DNA of 64,000 nucleotides. Origin: Tillus elongatus. Taxonomy: Eukaryota; Arthropoda; Insecta; Coleoptera; Cleridae. Every line of letters begins with the position of its first letter. Position 1 is the first letter of the stretch. The stretch is taken from NCBI GenBank assembly GCA_964006375.1, contig OZ023265.1, positions 118,216,858-118,280,857 of the forward strand. Direction: 5' to 3'. The position numbers and the translations under genes are program-made. A model generated the notes under the pieces. It ran no database searches. It was not told the origin of the DNA and saw only the letters and a program-made list of their open reading frames with translations. Positions 41,070 through 52,737 of this stretch are shown here, piece by piece.

Positions 41070-41260
41070 GATCACTATTCACAATTATTAATAATAAAAC
41101 CACTTTATTGGAAAAAATAAACAAACATCACCAATTATTATAACTACTCAAGTCCGCCATATATGTTTTTAATGCAGCTGATTTTCTGGCATTCTGATTG
41201 GTTCATGTGTGCGCGACGTGACAAGCACGTGGTCATCGACCCTCCGGAATATTTAATCTA
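41070..41260 (-). promoter_or_regulatory. Candidate promoter and 5' leader of the minus-strand gene
   Basis: On the minus strand, upstream of the ATG, are GTGCTTGTCACGTCGCGC, a CCAAT box in GAACCAATCAGAATG near 41195, a CACGTG E-box near 41230, CAGCTG near 41175 and ATATGGCGGACTTG near 41160. CpG-containing motifs are concentrated here, which is unusual in this AT-rich window. No TATA position can be fixed. The assignment depends on the exon call. Confidence 0.4.
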
Positions 41261-42095
41261 CTGGATCAAATTCAAATTAAATACATTTGACCTAAACTAG
41301 ATGATAAGCGTTTCATGCATTGTAAATACATCATTAAAGTAATTCTTAGCATTTAAAATTCCTGATAATATTGTTGTGGATAAGTATTGTAAAAAAATTA
41401 AAAAAACTGAAGATATGAAAATATCAAATAAAGTAAATAATAAATTGTTATTTTAGTAACGGCTTACAGGTGGCGCCATGTTATATTTATAAATATTCGC
41501 AAATACGATTCAATACTCTGTCACGTACATATACAGTCTCGTCCTAAAGTAAGGCACAAAGCAGCAGTAGATACGTGGCCTCTAAAATAATAAGATTTTG
41601 ATAAAGATACCTCAACCCAAAATTAAAAGACTTTGGCCCAGTTTCAGACGACCAATCACAGGTTATGATTCGGATTTTTGCCGTGACAACCAAATATGGT
41701 GAAGCTGTGATTGGGCGCCAAAATAAGCCTTGATTAACTAACCGGCCGTTAAACATTTAATCGAGCTTTGTGAAACTAGGCATAAATTTCGATTTTCCCT
41801 GAAAAGTATTTATTAACGTATTATTGTTTTACATATCGGTACAGATAAGTTTTCCATGATAGTGAAAAATTATTCATTACACATCTGGCTTTAGCGGATA
41901 GAGGGCAATGCTTGCGGTATTCTTCCAATTAAAAATAGGTACACATATTTTTTTCTTAGTGGCGATAAGAAAGTTTCGTTCAAAAAGCAGTATTCGCCTG
42001 CATTTTTTTTAACAAAAAAGTCATACTCGTGAAATGACGCTAAACTCAATCGTTTTCCATTAATCTTTTTGAGTTCAAAAATAGCTGCACAAATA
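41261..42095. other. No gene seen
   Basis: AT-rich, no repeat or ORF that I can support. The plus strand was checked for a divergent gene from the same promoter and none was evident. Confidence 0.4.
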
Positions 42096-42097
42096 TA

Positions 42098-42995
42098 CGA
42101 GGGTCGATCAATAAATACCCGTGTTAGGAATAAAGATGCAAGTTTTTAACTTTTTTGTTAATTTTTTTAACGTAACCTCTTTTTAGGTCAATACACTTTC
42201 GCCCACGTTTCTGTCACTTCTTTAATCCCCCCAAAAAATACGATTTGTGGAACTCTTCAAAATATTACGCTTCTGTCTCGGCGATAATGTTTGTTTGAGC
42301 TGAATTTTTCCGCCGAGCCTTGTTTTCATATTGAGGAACAGAAATAAGACGCAGGGCGTCAGGTCGGGCGAGTACGGTGGGTGCGCCAGTAATTCGTAAT
42401 GCAGTTCATGCGACAATTCCAGATCAAAGATGAGCTGGTGCGTTATCGTGGTGAAACAGCACCTTTTTTTAGCCAAATGGGGTCGTGTCTCCCTCAATTT
42501 CAAATCGCGTCGGTCCAGTAATTCACTGTAGTACTGCCCCGTGATTGTTCTTTCTGTCTGCAAAGAATTCCATGGGGATTATTCCCTTCAAATCGCAAAA
42601 AAACGTGGCCATGGCGTTTCTAGATGATGGAACCGTCTGCCTTCTTCGGTGCAGATTCACCCAGAAAATCCATTGTTTTGACTGTCGCTTATCGTATCCT
42701 GGTGTCGTCAACGGTGCCTCTCGACGCGAAAACTACTGAGAATTTTGCTTAATAAGTGGTGCTGTTTTGACATTAACAGCAGTATCCGCTTATTGTTCAA
42801 CGTGAGCAATCGCAGCACCCATCGAGCCAATACCTTTCTCATACTTAACTTATCATGTAAAATATTGATTGCCAAAGGCATCTGATATTTCACGCACTTT
42901 AGTTTGCCATTAGCGAGAACCATGTCGTGCACATTTTTAACGATTTCCTCGATAACCACGTCTATCCGGCGACCTGCCCGCTCCTCATTAAAAAC
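42098..42995 (-). pseudogene. Mariner transposase copy, 5'-truncated and broken
   Basis: Minus strand from about 42985: IEEIVKNVHDMVLANGKLK and HDKLSMRKVLARWVLRLLTL (helix-turn-helix region with the WVPRLL-like motif), a frameshifted middle with RQSKQWIFWVN, then ERTITGQYYSELLDRRDLKL, RPHLAKKRCC, and PPYSPDLTPCVLFLFLNMKT, in which the last catalytic Asp (normally D-Y-F) is replaced by Val. This is the classical mariner type with the SPDLAPCDYFLF block, distinct from the DD41D types at 13-27 kb. The terminus TA then CGAGGGTCGATC at 42098 is a mariner-type end; the other end is missing. Confidence 0.88.
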
Positions 42996-43894
42996 AGATT
43001 ACGCGCAAGGGCGTAGATAAGGGGCGGGTAGAGGTCGTAATTACCCTCTCCAGGAATAGAAATATAATTGAAAAAATAATTTGTCATAAGCGAATATAAA
43101 ATAGGTACATACATGTTTTAAATGTTGGAACAGGAAGTATTTAACTGGTATCGGCAGATACAATAAGTACTGATAGTAATTACTAATATACTGTTTTACT
43201 TGTGGCTTTACTATTACCGTACATAACAGGCTGAATAAGTGAATGAAAGTGGTTTTTAAAAGCTTGGAACTATTTATTCTAATTTACTAAGTGTGTCGGA
43301 TATTTATGTGAATTGTATATTTTGCCCCTGTTCGAGGCATGATATAACAATATACAATAGTATAGGATAGGAGTATAGGGTAGGTTAGTCCGTATGCTGT
43401 GCCGGATGTACTACAATGTCGAGAATAAATAACAGGTCATAATAATAATAACACCTGGACGCCACTCCTTCAGTGAATGTGAATGAATATACCATTCTTC
43501 AAGTCTGATAATTAGGAATCTGAGACTCTCTAAGTTTGACTTTCGAAAAACACGAATTAAATTTATTTTCGACATTACGACATGCCGTTCGTCCCTGGCA
43601 GGTAAAAACATATTAGCACAATGACTCACGTTTTCAGTGATCGCCTCGGAGACTTCCGGTAATAATTTCAACTTCCTAAAAGGCTTATTCTTTCAATGCA
43701 GACATGGTTTTCAGTGCCTATAATAAGATAAACAAGCCTGCTCCGACTTAGACTCTCATAAGAATAGAATAAGAAATGTATTTTGAAGGAAGGAAATAAA
43801 GAAGCAAAAAACTGTAACTGTGCAGGAATATACTCTCATTTTAGCTGTATACTAAATAGTGAGAGTCTTTACTGTTTATTTAATTTTCCGTCCA

Positions 43895-43896
<2 letters not shown>
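42996..43896. other. No gene supported
   Basis: A minus-strand open stretch at 43411-43671 (KLLPEVSEAITENVSHCANM) follows a possible acceptor (CCTTTTAG) but has no recognisable homology. Left unassigned. Confidence 0.35.

Positions 43897-43976
<80 letters not shown>
43897..43976. repeat. (TA)n microsatellite
   Basis: About 80 bp of TA directly left of a foldback element. Confidence 0.97.
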
Positions 43977-43979
<3 letters not shown>

Positions 43980-45025
43980 ATAAGTGGAAACACCGCTGTA
44001 ACTTTTGTATTTATTATTCGATTTTGATGAACAAAACATAGAAAGATATGAGATGAAAAACTCTATTAATGCTGTGAAAATTGCTCTCTGTCACCTGACC
44101 AAGGCCTACTAATGCAGTTTTTCTATGTCAAAAAATTGGGAAAAGTTTAGGCCCACTTTAGGAAAAAATAAGTACGCCACTGCATTCGGCATCACTCAAA
44201 ATAGATATATACCAAATTTCATCAAAAAATAAGAATTATTAACCCTTTCAGAGAAGTTTACTTGTGTGACCCTTGTATATGGAAACACCCAGGTAACTTT
44301 TGTATTTAAAGCGCGATTTTTTTAACGAGATCTCAAAAGATATACAATAAAGAAGTCTATAGATCCGGTGAAAATTGTTTCCTATGCCATTCGATCACTA
44401 CCGACTAAAACTATTTTCATGTCACAGCATTTACAAACTTTTTTTCGTCAACTTTTGGGGTGTTATTGTTGAGTTTCATAGTTCCCTCATTATAGTTTTT
44501 TTTATGAAATTTAGTAGGTAACAATTTTGCAGAATATTTTGACAAATGAAATTTTTTGACATAATAAAATTTTGACATATGAAAATAGTTTTAGTAGGCA
44601 GTGATCGAATGGTATAGGAAACATTTTCACAGGACCTACAGACTTCCTCATTTTCTATCCTTTGAGATCTGGTTAAAAAAAACGCGTTATAAATACAAGT
44701 TACAGGGGTATTTCTATATGGAAGGGTCACACAAATAAACCTCTCTGAAATGGTTAATAAATCTTTTTTGATGAAATGTGGCAAATATCTATTTCAATGG
44801 ATGCCGAATGCAGTGATGTACTTATCTTTTTCCTAAAAATGGCCCTAAATCTTTTCTTTTGTGAAATATAAAAACTGCCATAGTAGGCCTTAGTCTAGTG
44901 ACATCAGAAACAATTTTCACAGCATTAATAGAATTTTTCATCTCATATCTTTTTCCGTTTTGTTCATCAAAATCGAATAATAAATACAACAGTTACAGGG
45001 GTGTTTCCATGAGCCACACTGTGTG
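43977..45025. mobile_element. Foldback element, about 1.05 kb, arms about 510 bp
   Basis: The left arm (TGGAAACACCGCTGTAACTT, ATTATTCGATTTTGATGAAC, CTATTAATGCTGTGAAAATT) is inverted in the right arm (AATTTTCACAGCATTAATAG, GTTCATCAAAATCGAATAAT, GTTACAGGGGTGTTTCCA). The terminal motif GGAAACACCC...TAACTTTTGTATTTA is repeated inside each arm near 44281 and 44700, suggesting a second foldback within the first. The centre is near 44500. No coding capacity. Confidence 0.9.
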
Positions 45026-45031
45026 TGCGTG

Positions 45032-45152
45032 TACTTACTACATTCAAAATTGAAGTTTCTAGGTTTATAGAAAATTGAGTTATTCAAAGTTGAAGCATTT
45101 AATGAAAATTCGCTACCATAACGCACTTGCTGCGTCTCGAACTTTTTTTATA
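45032..45152 (+). repeat. CMR right-module end
   Basis: TTCAAAATTGAAGTTTCTAG, GAGTTATTCAAAGTTGAAGC, GAAAATTCGCTACCATAACG and the end block CACTTGCTGCGTCTCGAAC. The foldback and (TA)n on its left occupy the core position of this CMR copy. Confidence 0.85.
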
Positions 45153-45182
45153 AGGTTTTGGACAGGATTACCTATTAGAGCA

Positions 45183-45770
45183 GTGTTCCCCAAACTTTTT
45201 TTAAAAGCGACTCCGTTTTGGTAAGAATTTTGTTCGCAGTCCCCTTTTTTTACCATAACAAATTTTATTCGTAGAAATAAAGCAACAGCGATGCTAATAA
45301 TTGAATCCTATAGTCATCTAAATACAATACTGAGAAGCAACTAAATTTCTTGTTGTTTGTGTCATATATCAATAAAGTACTGGTGCCCTCTATATTAAAT
45401 AACGGAAGTTCTTTGTCCTCTATTTTCCGGAACTTTCAACATGTTCAAGAAAGGACACTACAATACCTATACTAGATCTTTCTGGAAGCATTCGCTTTAT
45501 GTAATCAGAGAAAGGCTCGCTGATGTGTCATTTACGAGTTGTGTAAAAGACACTTTTACGTCATCAACAATTATTCTAAAACCAGAAGTCATACAATTGC
45601 TGAAGATTCATTTTACCAGCAGCATAGTTAAGATGTTCTATCGAAAACAGAATAAGTGGCCGAGAAGTTCTTGCAAATTTCTTTCGCAGAACGCGGATCT
45701 CTCTTGGATCAAAAGAATTACCCAAACTGCTGACAACGATAGCTCTTAAATGCTTGGTTTAATTTGCAGG
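45183..45770 (+). other. Possible hAT-type end followed by unassigned sequence
   Basis: CAGTGTTCCCCAAACTTTTT near 45183 followed by GCGACTCC resembles the termini of hAT elements. A 102-codon frame at 45441-45749 has no motif I recognise on either strand, and no right end was found. Confidence 0.3.
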
Positions 45771-46113
45771 ATCATATATTTATGCAAGTTAAGTTTCTCA
45801 TTGATGACTTATTTCTATCAAAACAAAATAGCGTCGCCGTTTGTTGTAGGCATATGTATTGTTTAACGTTGAAACTAATTCGGTATAATTTTGTTATTAT
45901 AGAAAAGTCTAAAATATTAGGTAAAAAAGGAGTACATAATATAATGTAGACTGTAGGCATGTACATAGTACATACGTAAATGACTACATATTTTTTTCTC
46001 AATCATTCTGCAGTCACAAATATGTATATTATATACATTCCCAATGATTCGATTTACATTGTTTCACTTAGCGTTGCGATTGGTAGGTCCCTAACTAGGA
46101 CGTTAAGCGGAGA

Positions 46114-46143
46114 CCAAAGAGGTTATATATACAACCTCTTTGG
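46114..46143. repeat. Perfect 11-bp hairpin within a direct repeat
   Basis: CCAAAGAGGTT, an 8-nt TA-rich loop, AACCTCTTTGG; GCGGAGA stands on both outer sides. No U-tract or neighbouring gene suggests a terminator. Confidence 0.7.
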
Positions 46144-46254
46144 CGGAGACTTAGTATATATAATAGCTGGCCAACAAGATTGCAACATTTGATTCTTAAA
46201 TAAATTACTTTCTTTTTAAGAATAGTATCATTTACACCTGCACATAGGTTCCGA

Positions 46255-47110
46255 TTAGGTATGGAACAAAAGATCTATTAAACGGCCGCTATAGCTTTGT
46301 TAGCACACTCTAGCTTTTTTGATGAAATTTCTGAGAATAATACAGCACGTTTGCTGATTAATTTGTCAAATGACACGTCAAATTCCATCTTTCGGATTGT
46401 TAATTGTTGTTGGGTGATCAGAATATGTTCGAGACTTCACAAAAGACCACAACTAAAAGTCAGAAGGCCCGAGATCAAACGATCTCAGTGGCCAATTCTG
46501 GTTGTGGGAGACAACACGGTTCGGAAATCTTTTTTGTAACAATGGATTGTTGCTTGGGCTGTGTGACAGTTTTCTCCCTCCTGCTGGAACCTCCACAGCA
46601 TTATATGATGTTGCGATAACGGCAACAGTTGACTGTAATTGCATTTTTGGCTTCGTTCTCGGAAAAAAATGCCCAATCACACCTTCAGCCCCAAACCAGT
46701 ACCTTTTGTAGATGTATTTTTTTCTTCAAATTAGTCGGAGATTCTCAGTAGACCGCATATGGCAGTCCCGTCTTCACATACCAGGCTTGGTTGAAGTGCA
46801 CTTCATCGCAACAGGATTTTTTTCTGAAAATCAACGTTTGCTCCTTAATTTTGCAATATCAAGGTGACAAATTCACCATATAAGGATGGTGAAAATGTTT
46901 TTTTTTAAATTCAAAGTAAAATGGTTTAGGAAACTTCCAACTCTTGTGAACGGCCGGTGCTGACTTTTTGGATCCTAGCAACACTTTCAGTCATTGCAGT
47001 AATATTTTTGATAGATCGACGTGACCAACGACGAATCTGTGTTTTTTTTTAACAACAACAAATTTCCTCAAATATGTAAACCACTCAATTATTGAATGAC
47101 TGTGTGTTTT
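46255..47110 (-). pseudogene. Mariner-like transposase relic, heavily mutated
   Basis: Minus strand from about 47050: RRWSRRSIKNITAMTESVAR-like residues, IQKVSTGRSQELEVS, YWFGAEGVIGHFFPRTKPKM, IATSYNAVEVPAGGRKLSHS (a decayed DGA block), KRFPNRVVSHNQNWPLRSFD and GPSDF followed by a stop and LWSFVKSRTYSDHP. The phrases match the insect transposase type ending in RxVISRxGDxNWPPRSCDLTPLDFFLWG. Stops and frameshifts occur about every 30 codons. Confidence 0.72.
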
Positions 47111-47419
47111 CCAGACTGAAAATTGGGCGTAATCTGTGAAGTTCCAGCAAAACTTCCCCAATATGTAATTAAAGTAGCTTTTACAAATAATTAAAAAGTG
47201 TTGTTTAATTGGTTTCCATTTCTAATAATCGGGATGTGTTTACCTGATGTTTATGATAATGTGAGAGCAGTACACTTATTTAAAAAAATTGTGGGACATT
47301 TAAATGTTGCGCTCTTGTTGGACCACCTATTAATAGTATACTTGTCATTCAATTATACAATGTATCCTATAAAAGAATCATCAGCTTGTAATTCAAAAAG
47401 ATAACATTTAAAAATATAA

Positions 47420-47990
47420 TTTCTAAACGTCAATTCATCTGGGTTTGACATGATTAAAGGAACAAGAATTAAAGGCTTTTCTACCAGACAATGTTTTTTA
47501 AACAACCCTATGTGTTTCGGTTCATATGAAAAAATATATGTCTTTTTATATTCATCCTCTTGCTGCTTCAAGTCTGGAGATGCTGTTATTCTGTTAATCT
47601 GAAGACAATAAATGAAACTCAAACTTTAACAATTTCTCATATAGTACAGCTTCTGTAGTAGCAGTGGTGGGGAGGTCAACACCATGCAAGTAGGCCACAA
47701 TGGGCCCTTTTTGCCAACCCCAGCAACCATGCTCTACTCTTCCTGGTTCCGTCGCCAAACCGCCTCGACCTCGAGATGAAGGCCGTGACGGTCTTCAATT
47801 GGATGGTACTTACCTGATTCCTCTGCAGAGTCCTCGATCCGAACAATTCTGCTCAGCTTCTGTAGTACAAACAGAAAAACGTTTTTGACCCCGGAAGACG
47901 GTTCAGATGAACCGAAACGCGTAGGGTTGCTTCAAAAATAAAAAACATTGTTTGGTAGAAAAGCATTTAATTCTTGTTCCCACAATCAAA
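47420..47990. repeat. Inverted repeat carrying a Penelope-like 3' end motif (family 3)
   Basis: The segment 47895-47985 (GATGAACCGAAACGCGTAGG, TTGGTAGAAAAGCATTTAAT) is inverted at 47445-47545 (ATTAAAGGCTTTTCTACCAG, CCTATGTGTTTCGGTTCATA). The right copy includes a hammerhead-like motif. No coding part remains, so the link to Penelope-like elements rests on that motif. Confidence 0.6.
47887..47928 (+). ncRNA. Hammerhead-ribozyme-like motif, family 3
   Basis: Stem I GACCC...GGGTT, core CGGAAGA (one change from CUGANGA), stem II CGGTTCA-GA-TGAACCG (seven pairs), AAAC completing GAAAC with the last stem G, minimal stem III AC-GC-GT, A at the cleavage position, then the 3' strand of stem I. The layout is that of families 1 and 2 with unrelated sequence, but the core U change lowers confidence. 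Confidence 0.5.
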
Positions 47991-49184
47991 ATTTAAAAAA
48001 GTTACGGTTCCAAACAAAGGTCTAAGTATCATTTGAACTGTCACCTTCAATTTTGCAGCTCCAGCATCCTACAAGTAATTATTCCTTTAACCAATATTTC
48101 CTTAGACTTTTCACAACCTAGCCTTCACTATTTATAAAACTATTCACTTTCTTAATTTTAAATAATTATTAAAATAATGATTTTTACTTTCTACAGTAAA
48201 TGTTTACGTTTGCTTGACTTAAACTGGCACCTATTAAATAGATGGTATGTATATGTAGCAAAATTTAAAAAAGGGGGTCCAAGCTTGCTTTCGGTGAAAA
48301 AAAGGTAGATACAAACTTGTAAAAAGTTAACACAAAAAAAATTTGTTGGTAATAACAGCAAATGGACAATCAAGGAATACATTTATAATTGAAGTTCAGG
48401 ATCTATATAGGAAGAAATTTTCTAATAAAAAAAAACGAAATTTTTACCAAATAACATATATTACACAGATATAGCACTCTAAAATGATTTTATATATACA
48501 TAATGAATGTGGGAAAACTTATAAATAAAAAAATATCTGCAATTTAGACTAGATTCTGAAGATATAAATATATAGGTATAAAGCAACACATATTATTTGT
48601 AACATAAAATGTCCACATTCTTATATTAAACAGCAAAAACGCACACAAAAAGTACACATTGTGAGTTCTTTTTTTAACTTCGCACAAAATCCTAGCTTGA
48701 TAACAATCCACAAACTAAGTCTATGTACAACATATTTTAAATTATTTTTTCTTAATACTAATTTCAATGTGCAGTTTACTATAAAAAACAAACGACAAAG
48801 AAAACACTCAATCGTGAAGTTATTAATAAGCACTGGCTTAATAAATTTTCGTCTTTTTGCTCTAACTCTTTGTTTAATTATTGGCTTGTCCTATTTGGAA
48901 CAAGACTGATCATGTTGAGATAATATATCTAATATTTACAGACTTTTACAACAACCACAATTATTTTAGATAAAAGATATTAATTTAGTGTTTAATATAA
49001 TTATTGTAAAACACAATGCAAACATTACGGCTATAATTTGTATTTTGTTTCCATTACTTTCTATAAACATAATGGGAAATCCTTACATAAATATTACTAA
49101 AATTCAATTATATTTGCCTTATGTGACATACGTACTTAAGATTTTCAACTCTATCAATGTTTTTAAGCTAATTTTCAAATAAAA
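47991..49184. other. No gene seen
   Basis: Very AT-rich. Short open frames (for example at 48661-48909) have no recognisable motif. Confidence 0.4.
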
Positions 49185-49460
49185 ATTCGCAGGGTTTCAG
49201 ACATTATTAGCATTTTTTTAGCGAAACTTCATTAAAAAATTCTCTTAAAGAGAGGCAATGACTTTCTTTTTTTTTTTCAAATGAGTACGAAATAAAGCCA
49301 CTAGAATCCATTTGAGGCCCGTCAAAATTTTTATATTTACAAGTGTGTTGTGTTGGTTGACTCAAAAAGTAATGGTTGGATTGGATAAGGTTTGGTAGTG
49401 ATTTTTCCTTTATTAGTCGCTTTGACAAGTTAGTTAGCCAGCCTCATAGGAACAGTTAAA
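49185..49460 (+). repeat. CMR copy without a microsatellite core
   Basis: Left module (AATGAGTACGAAATAAAGCC, AATCCATTTGAGGCCCGTC) is joined to the right module (GTTGGTTGACTCAAAAAGTA, GACAAGTTAGTTAGCCAGCC) by only ATTTTTATATTTACAAGTGTGTT-like sequence. It shows the core position without expansion. Confidence 0.75.
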
Positions 49461-49571
49461 AAAATTTGTTGTGTCGTCAAAAATATTGAAGTTATTTAGA
49501 TAAAATTTGGTAAACATATTGCCTTTATAAACACTTTGCATAGTGATGTTGCCAAATTATTATATTAAACT

Positions 49572-49690
49572 AACTTCCATAGTGTTGCTACATATCGCAC
49601 ACTTGTCTGGGATGGGGGCTCTGAAATAAAAACTGTGTTCCGCCTACAAAAAAGGGCTATTAGAGTATTAAATTCTAGAGGTGTGCGAAT
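49572..49690 (+). pseudogene. Short C-terminal piece of a non-LTR reverse transcriptase
   Basis: Plus strand: SVATYRTLVWDGGSEIKTVF followed by RLQKRAIRVLNS, the conserved segment after the thumb region of Jockey/CR1-group enzymes. It is cut off at about 49690 by a hAT-like repeat end. Confidence 0.65.
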
Positions 49691-50608
49691 CTTTGAAATT
49701 TCCAACAGAACCCGAACTCGAACTGAACCTTTTGTTGGAAAATTGTTTGCGCTAGACAATGTTAAAGTAGTTTGAAGTTCGAAATACATTGAAGTCGAAC
49801 TTTACTTACTTTAAGGCAGCGAAATGTTTACTCAGTAGGGGTGCTTAAACTTGGTATTTATTTCAGGACATTTTACTCATGCGTATTTCGGACAGTTGGT
49901 GGGACAGACTGGGACCTAACAGAGCCATTTAACAATTACATAATTACTTTTTATCCATCATTGCATTCCAACGCCTTTTTCAGTTCGAACATTATGATGG
50001 CAGTGTTCGAAAGTGATTGGTAACATACATTTTTAAAATTTATGACGATACTCGTAGATTGCCTTTCAGAAATACATGGTTTATTTCACAATAAGCCAAA
50101 ACAGTCAAATATTCACCATCAGGAGATAGTTAAAATTTTAAGTGGTTATTATATATGTATCATGTCCACTTTTAACCCCCCTCCATCTTACTACCTGCAA
50201 ATACTGCCTAGCTATTTTATATTTACAATTGAGCTTAGCTGATGTAGAAATCTAAAAAAGTTTTGTATTTTTGAAATTGATTAAGCGTTGACCCATCTTT
50301 ACAACTAGCATTAGCACCGGAAGGCATTTTCACCCAATCAACCTGCAAAATTTGTTAAACCTTTTAAAATGGGGAATCCTCTACATACCAAATAGTCTAT
50401 GTTACAATATATCTAAATTTTGTATTTAAGGAAATAATATATGAACATTGAGGAACTTGGGCTAGTTTTATGTTGGTTTTTAAATTTTTAAGAAGTTCGA
50501 CTGTGAACATGAGTCATACTATTTCGGAGGTTCAAAGCTCAAGACAACATATTTGTTGGGTTCATCCATGGTTGGGTTCGAAAAAACATGGGTTCGCACA
50601 CCTCAACA
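49673..50608 (+). mobile_element. hAT-like non-autonomous element, copy 1
   Basis: Starts TAGAGGTGTGCGAATC and ends GGGTTCGCACACCTCA, inverted termini of a style common in hAT elements. Its right half matches the left half of 51857-53355 in inverted orientation (TACATACCAAATA, GTTCGAACATTATGATGGCA). No transposase is recognisable. Confidence 0.65.
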
Positions 50609-51404
50609 AACTACAACTGGATTTCGCGAGTCCTTCAGAGGTCTTTTCCAAGTGACTCAGGTAATAACAATACCATATGTTTACATGCTTGACTAGTGTA
50701 TATCGACACAAATAAGAACAAATATACAGTAAATGCCACCTATCATTCATGCAATACAAGGCAAGAAGATGACCTCATGATACCATATCATCGTGTGAAA
50801 AAGGCTCACAATAGGATAACGTTTACAGGTTTACAGATATCAAACTATGTGATAAACTGGGTCAAGAAACAAACGAGATGCCAGTGATACAATTTAAAAA
50901 CCACATGAGACGTGAACTTACGCTGAATATATTCTACTATGTGGAAGAGTTTATGGAAGTGACCACCAGAATTTGCATACATTTGTCCGTGAATACCTAT
51001 GTGTTTTCAAGAGTTTGTGTCTATATTTGTTTGTGTAAACTTGTTGTCAAAAAAGAATTTCAGAAACCTCCTCTGGACTGACCCAAGGCATGACTTTTGA
51101 GAAGTATAATATGGAGAAAAAATTTGTGCTCTATATTCGAGCCTGGTAGTTAGTGAAAAATATAGTTCTTTCATATCTGTGATCATTTACTCGATGAAAC
51201 AAAATGAACTTTTTTCTCACAATTGTTAGAATAATTGAACTGTAAAACTACAGACTATATAGTGGTGTGCGAACTATGCTCTGGTTCCAATATATATGAT
51301 GTGACTCATCCCCACTGAACCAAACAATTATACGAATTCCATAGGCGGAGAAATTTATTTTTAAGCAAACAATATTTATTAAAAATATGTGTATGTCATA
51401 TTGG
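50609..51404. other. No gene seen
   Basis: Another TAGTGGTGTGCGAACTATGC end lies at about 51260, which suggests a further hAT-like fragment. Open frames near 50696-51081 have no recognisable motif. Confidence 0.35.
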
Positions 51405-51522
51405 GCCAGTTCACCAGGCGCCTGCAGCTATCAGCAGTTGCATTGTCATGTCAAAAAATGTTGACGAATGTCAACATTTTTTGGCGTAACAATGCAGCTG
51501 CTGGCGCCTAGTGAACTCACCT
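51405..51522. mobile_element. Hairpin MITE of about 118 bp
   Basis: GGCCAGTTCACCAGGCGCCT at the left and GGCGCCTAGTGAACTCACC at the right pair along the unit, down to a centre AATGTTGAC-GAAT-GTCAACATT. The arms are more than 45 bp with a small internal bulge. No coding capacity. Confidence 0.8.
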
Positions 51523-52530
51523 ATTGGTATCTTATAAGGCTTGATATCTACGCCCATAGGATAAGAATTAAAATGTATTCTATACCTGCTCATCTGTCAA
51601 CGAAGTTAGGAACATGTTAAGGCACGATTTCTTCGCCACCACTCCATCGCCATTGTTCGTAAATTACCGTTGCAGCTCGGCATAAGCACTTTTATCTTGT
51701 TGAGAGTGAAATAGTACGTACCATTATTCTACTATACACAAACTTCTTCTGCCGATATATAGCGGGAAACTTACTACAATTATACACATCGCTACTTCAG
51801 AATTGGGAGCCGATTTTAGAGATTAGTCACATTATTTATTCTGGAACCTTAATATAGAGGTGTGCGAACCCATGTTTTTCTCCAACCGAACTATGCACGA
51901 ATAAAAGCAAATATGTTGTTTCGAACTTCAAACCTCGGAAATAGCATGTGTAAGGTTTACACTCGAACTTCTTAAAAATTCAAAATTAAACATAGAACTA
52001 ACCAAGACTCTTCAATGTTCTCATATCATTTCATTAAACACAAAATTTAGGCATATTGTACCATACAATATTTGGTATGTAGAAGATATCTATTATTTTT
52101 GCAAAAAGCAAAGGATCAACAGAATTTGCAGGTTGATTGGGTGAAAATGCCTTCCTGTGTTGATGTTGTGGAAATGGATTAACATTGAACCAAAAACACA
52201 TAAGTATATTGAAAACTTTTATAGATTTCTAAATCTATAGCTAAGCTCAATTATATATACTTTTTGTTGTTTGGTAGTTTTAACAGTCCTTTAGAGTGAG
52301 TTAAAGTTGAGCATGATAGTTATATAAATAATGACTGGGCATTTTAACTGTATATTGAGATTGAGAATATTTAAATTTGTTTAGGCTCATTGTGAAATAA
52401 AGAATTTTCTACCTAGTATTTCCAGAAGGCAATCTGCAATTACCGCTATATATTCTGAACGATTACATTACCAATTGCTTTTGAACATTGCCATCATAAT
52501 GTTGTAACCAAAGAAGGCATTGGGACCCTA

Positions 52531-52532
<2 letters not shown>

Positions 52533-52587
<55 letters not shown>
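52533..52587. repeat. (TA)n microsatellite in the hAT-like copy 2
   Basis: About 55 bp of TA absent from the corresponding part of copy 1. Confidence 0.96.
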
Positions 52588-52594
<7 letters not shown>

Positions 52595-52737
52595 ATCTGT
52601 GATTGTTAAATGGCTCCGTCAGATCTCAATGTGTCCCACAAAATACGCATCAGTGAAATCTCAAATTATGCTACCGACTAATTGTGGCCAATACAGAGTT
52701 TAAAGTGCCGCTATCTACCTAACGAGGCCGCTACTGG

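Noticed and set aside
43411..43690. Open stretch KLLPEVSEAITENVSHCANM with possible acceptor and donor
   Set aside because: No recognisable family, and both splice-like signals are short matches expected by chance.
45441..45749. 102-codon frame considered as hAT transposase
   Set aside because: No zinc-finger, catalytic or dimerisation motif could be recognised on either strand.
46114..46143. Hairpin considered as a transcription terminator
   Set aside because: Eukaryotic context, no adjacent gene and no T-tract; kept only as a hairpin.
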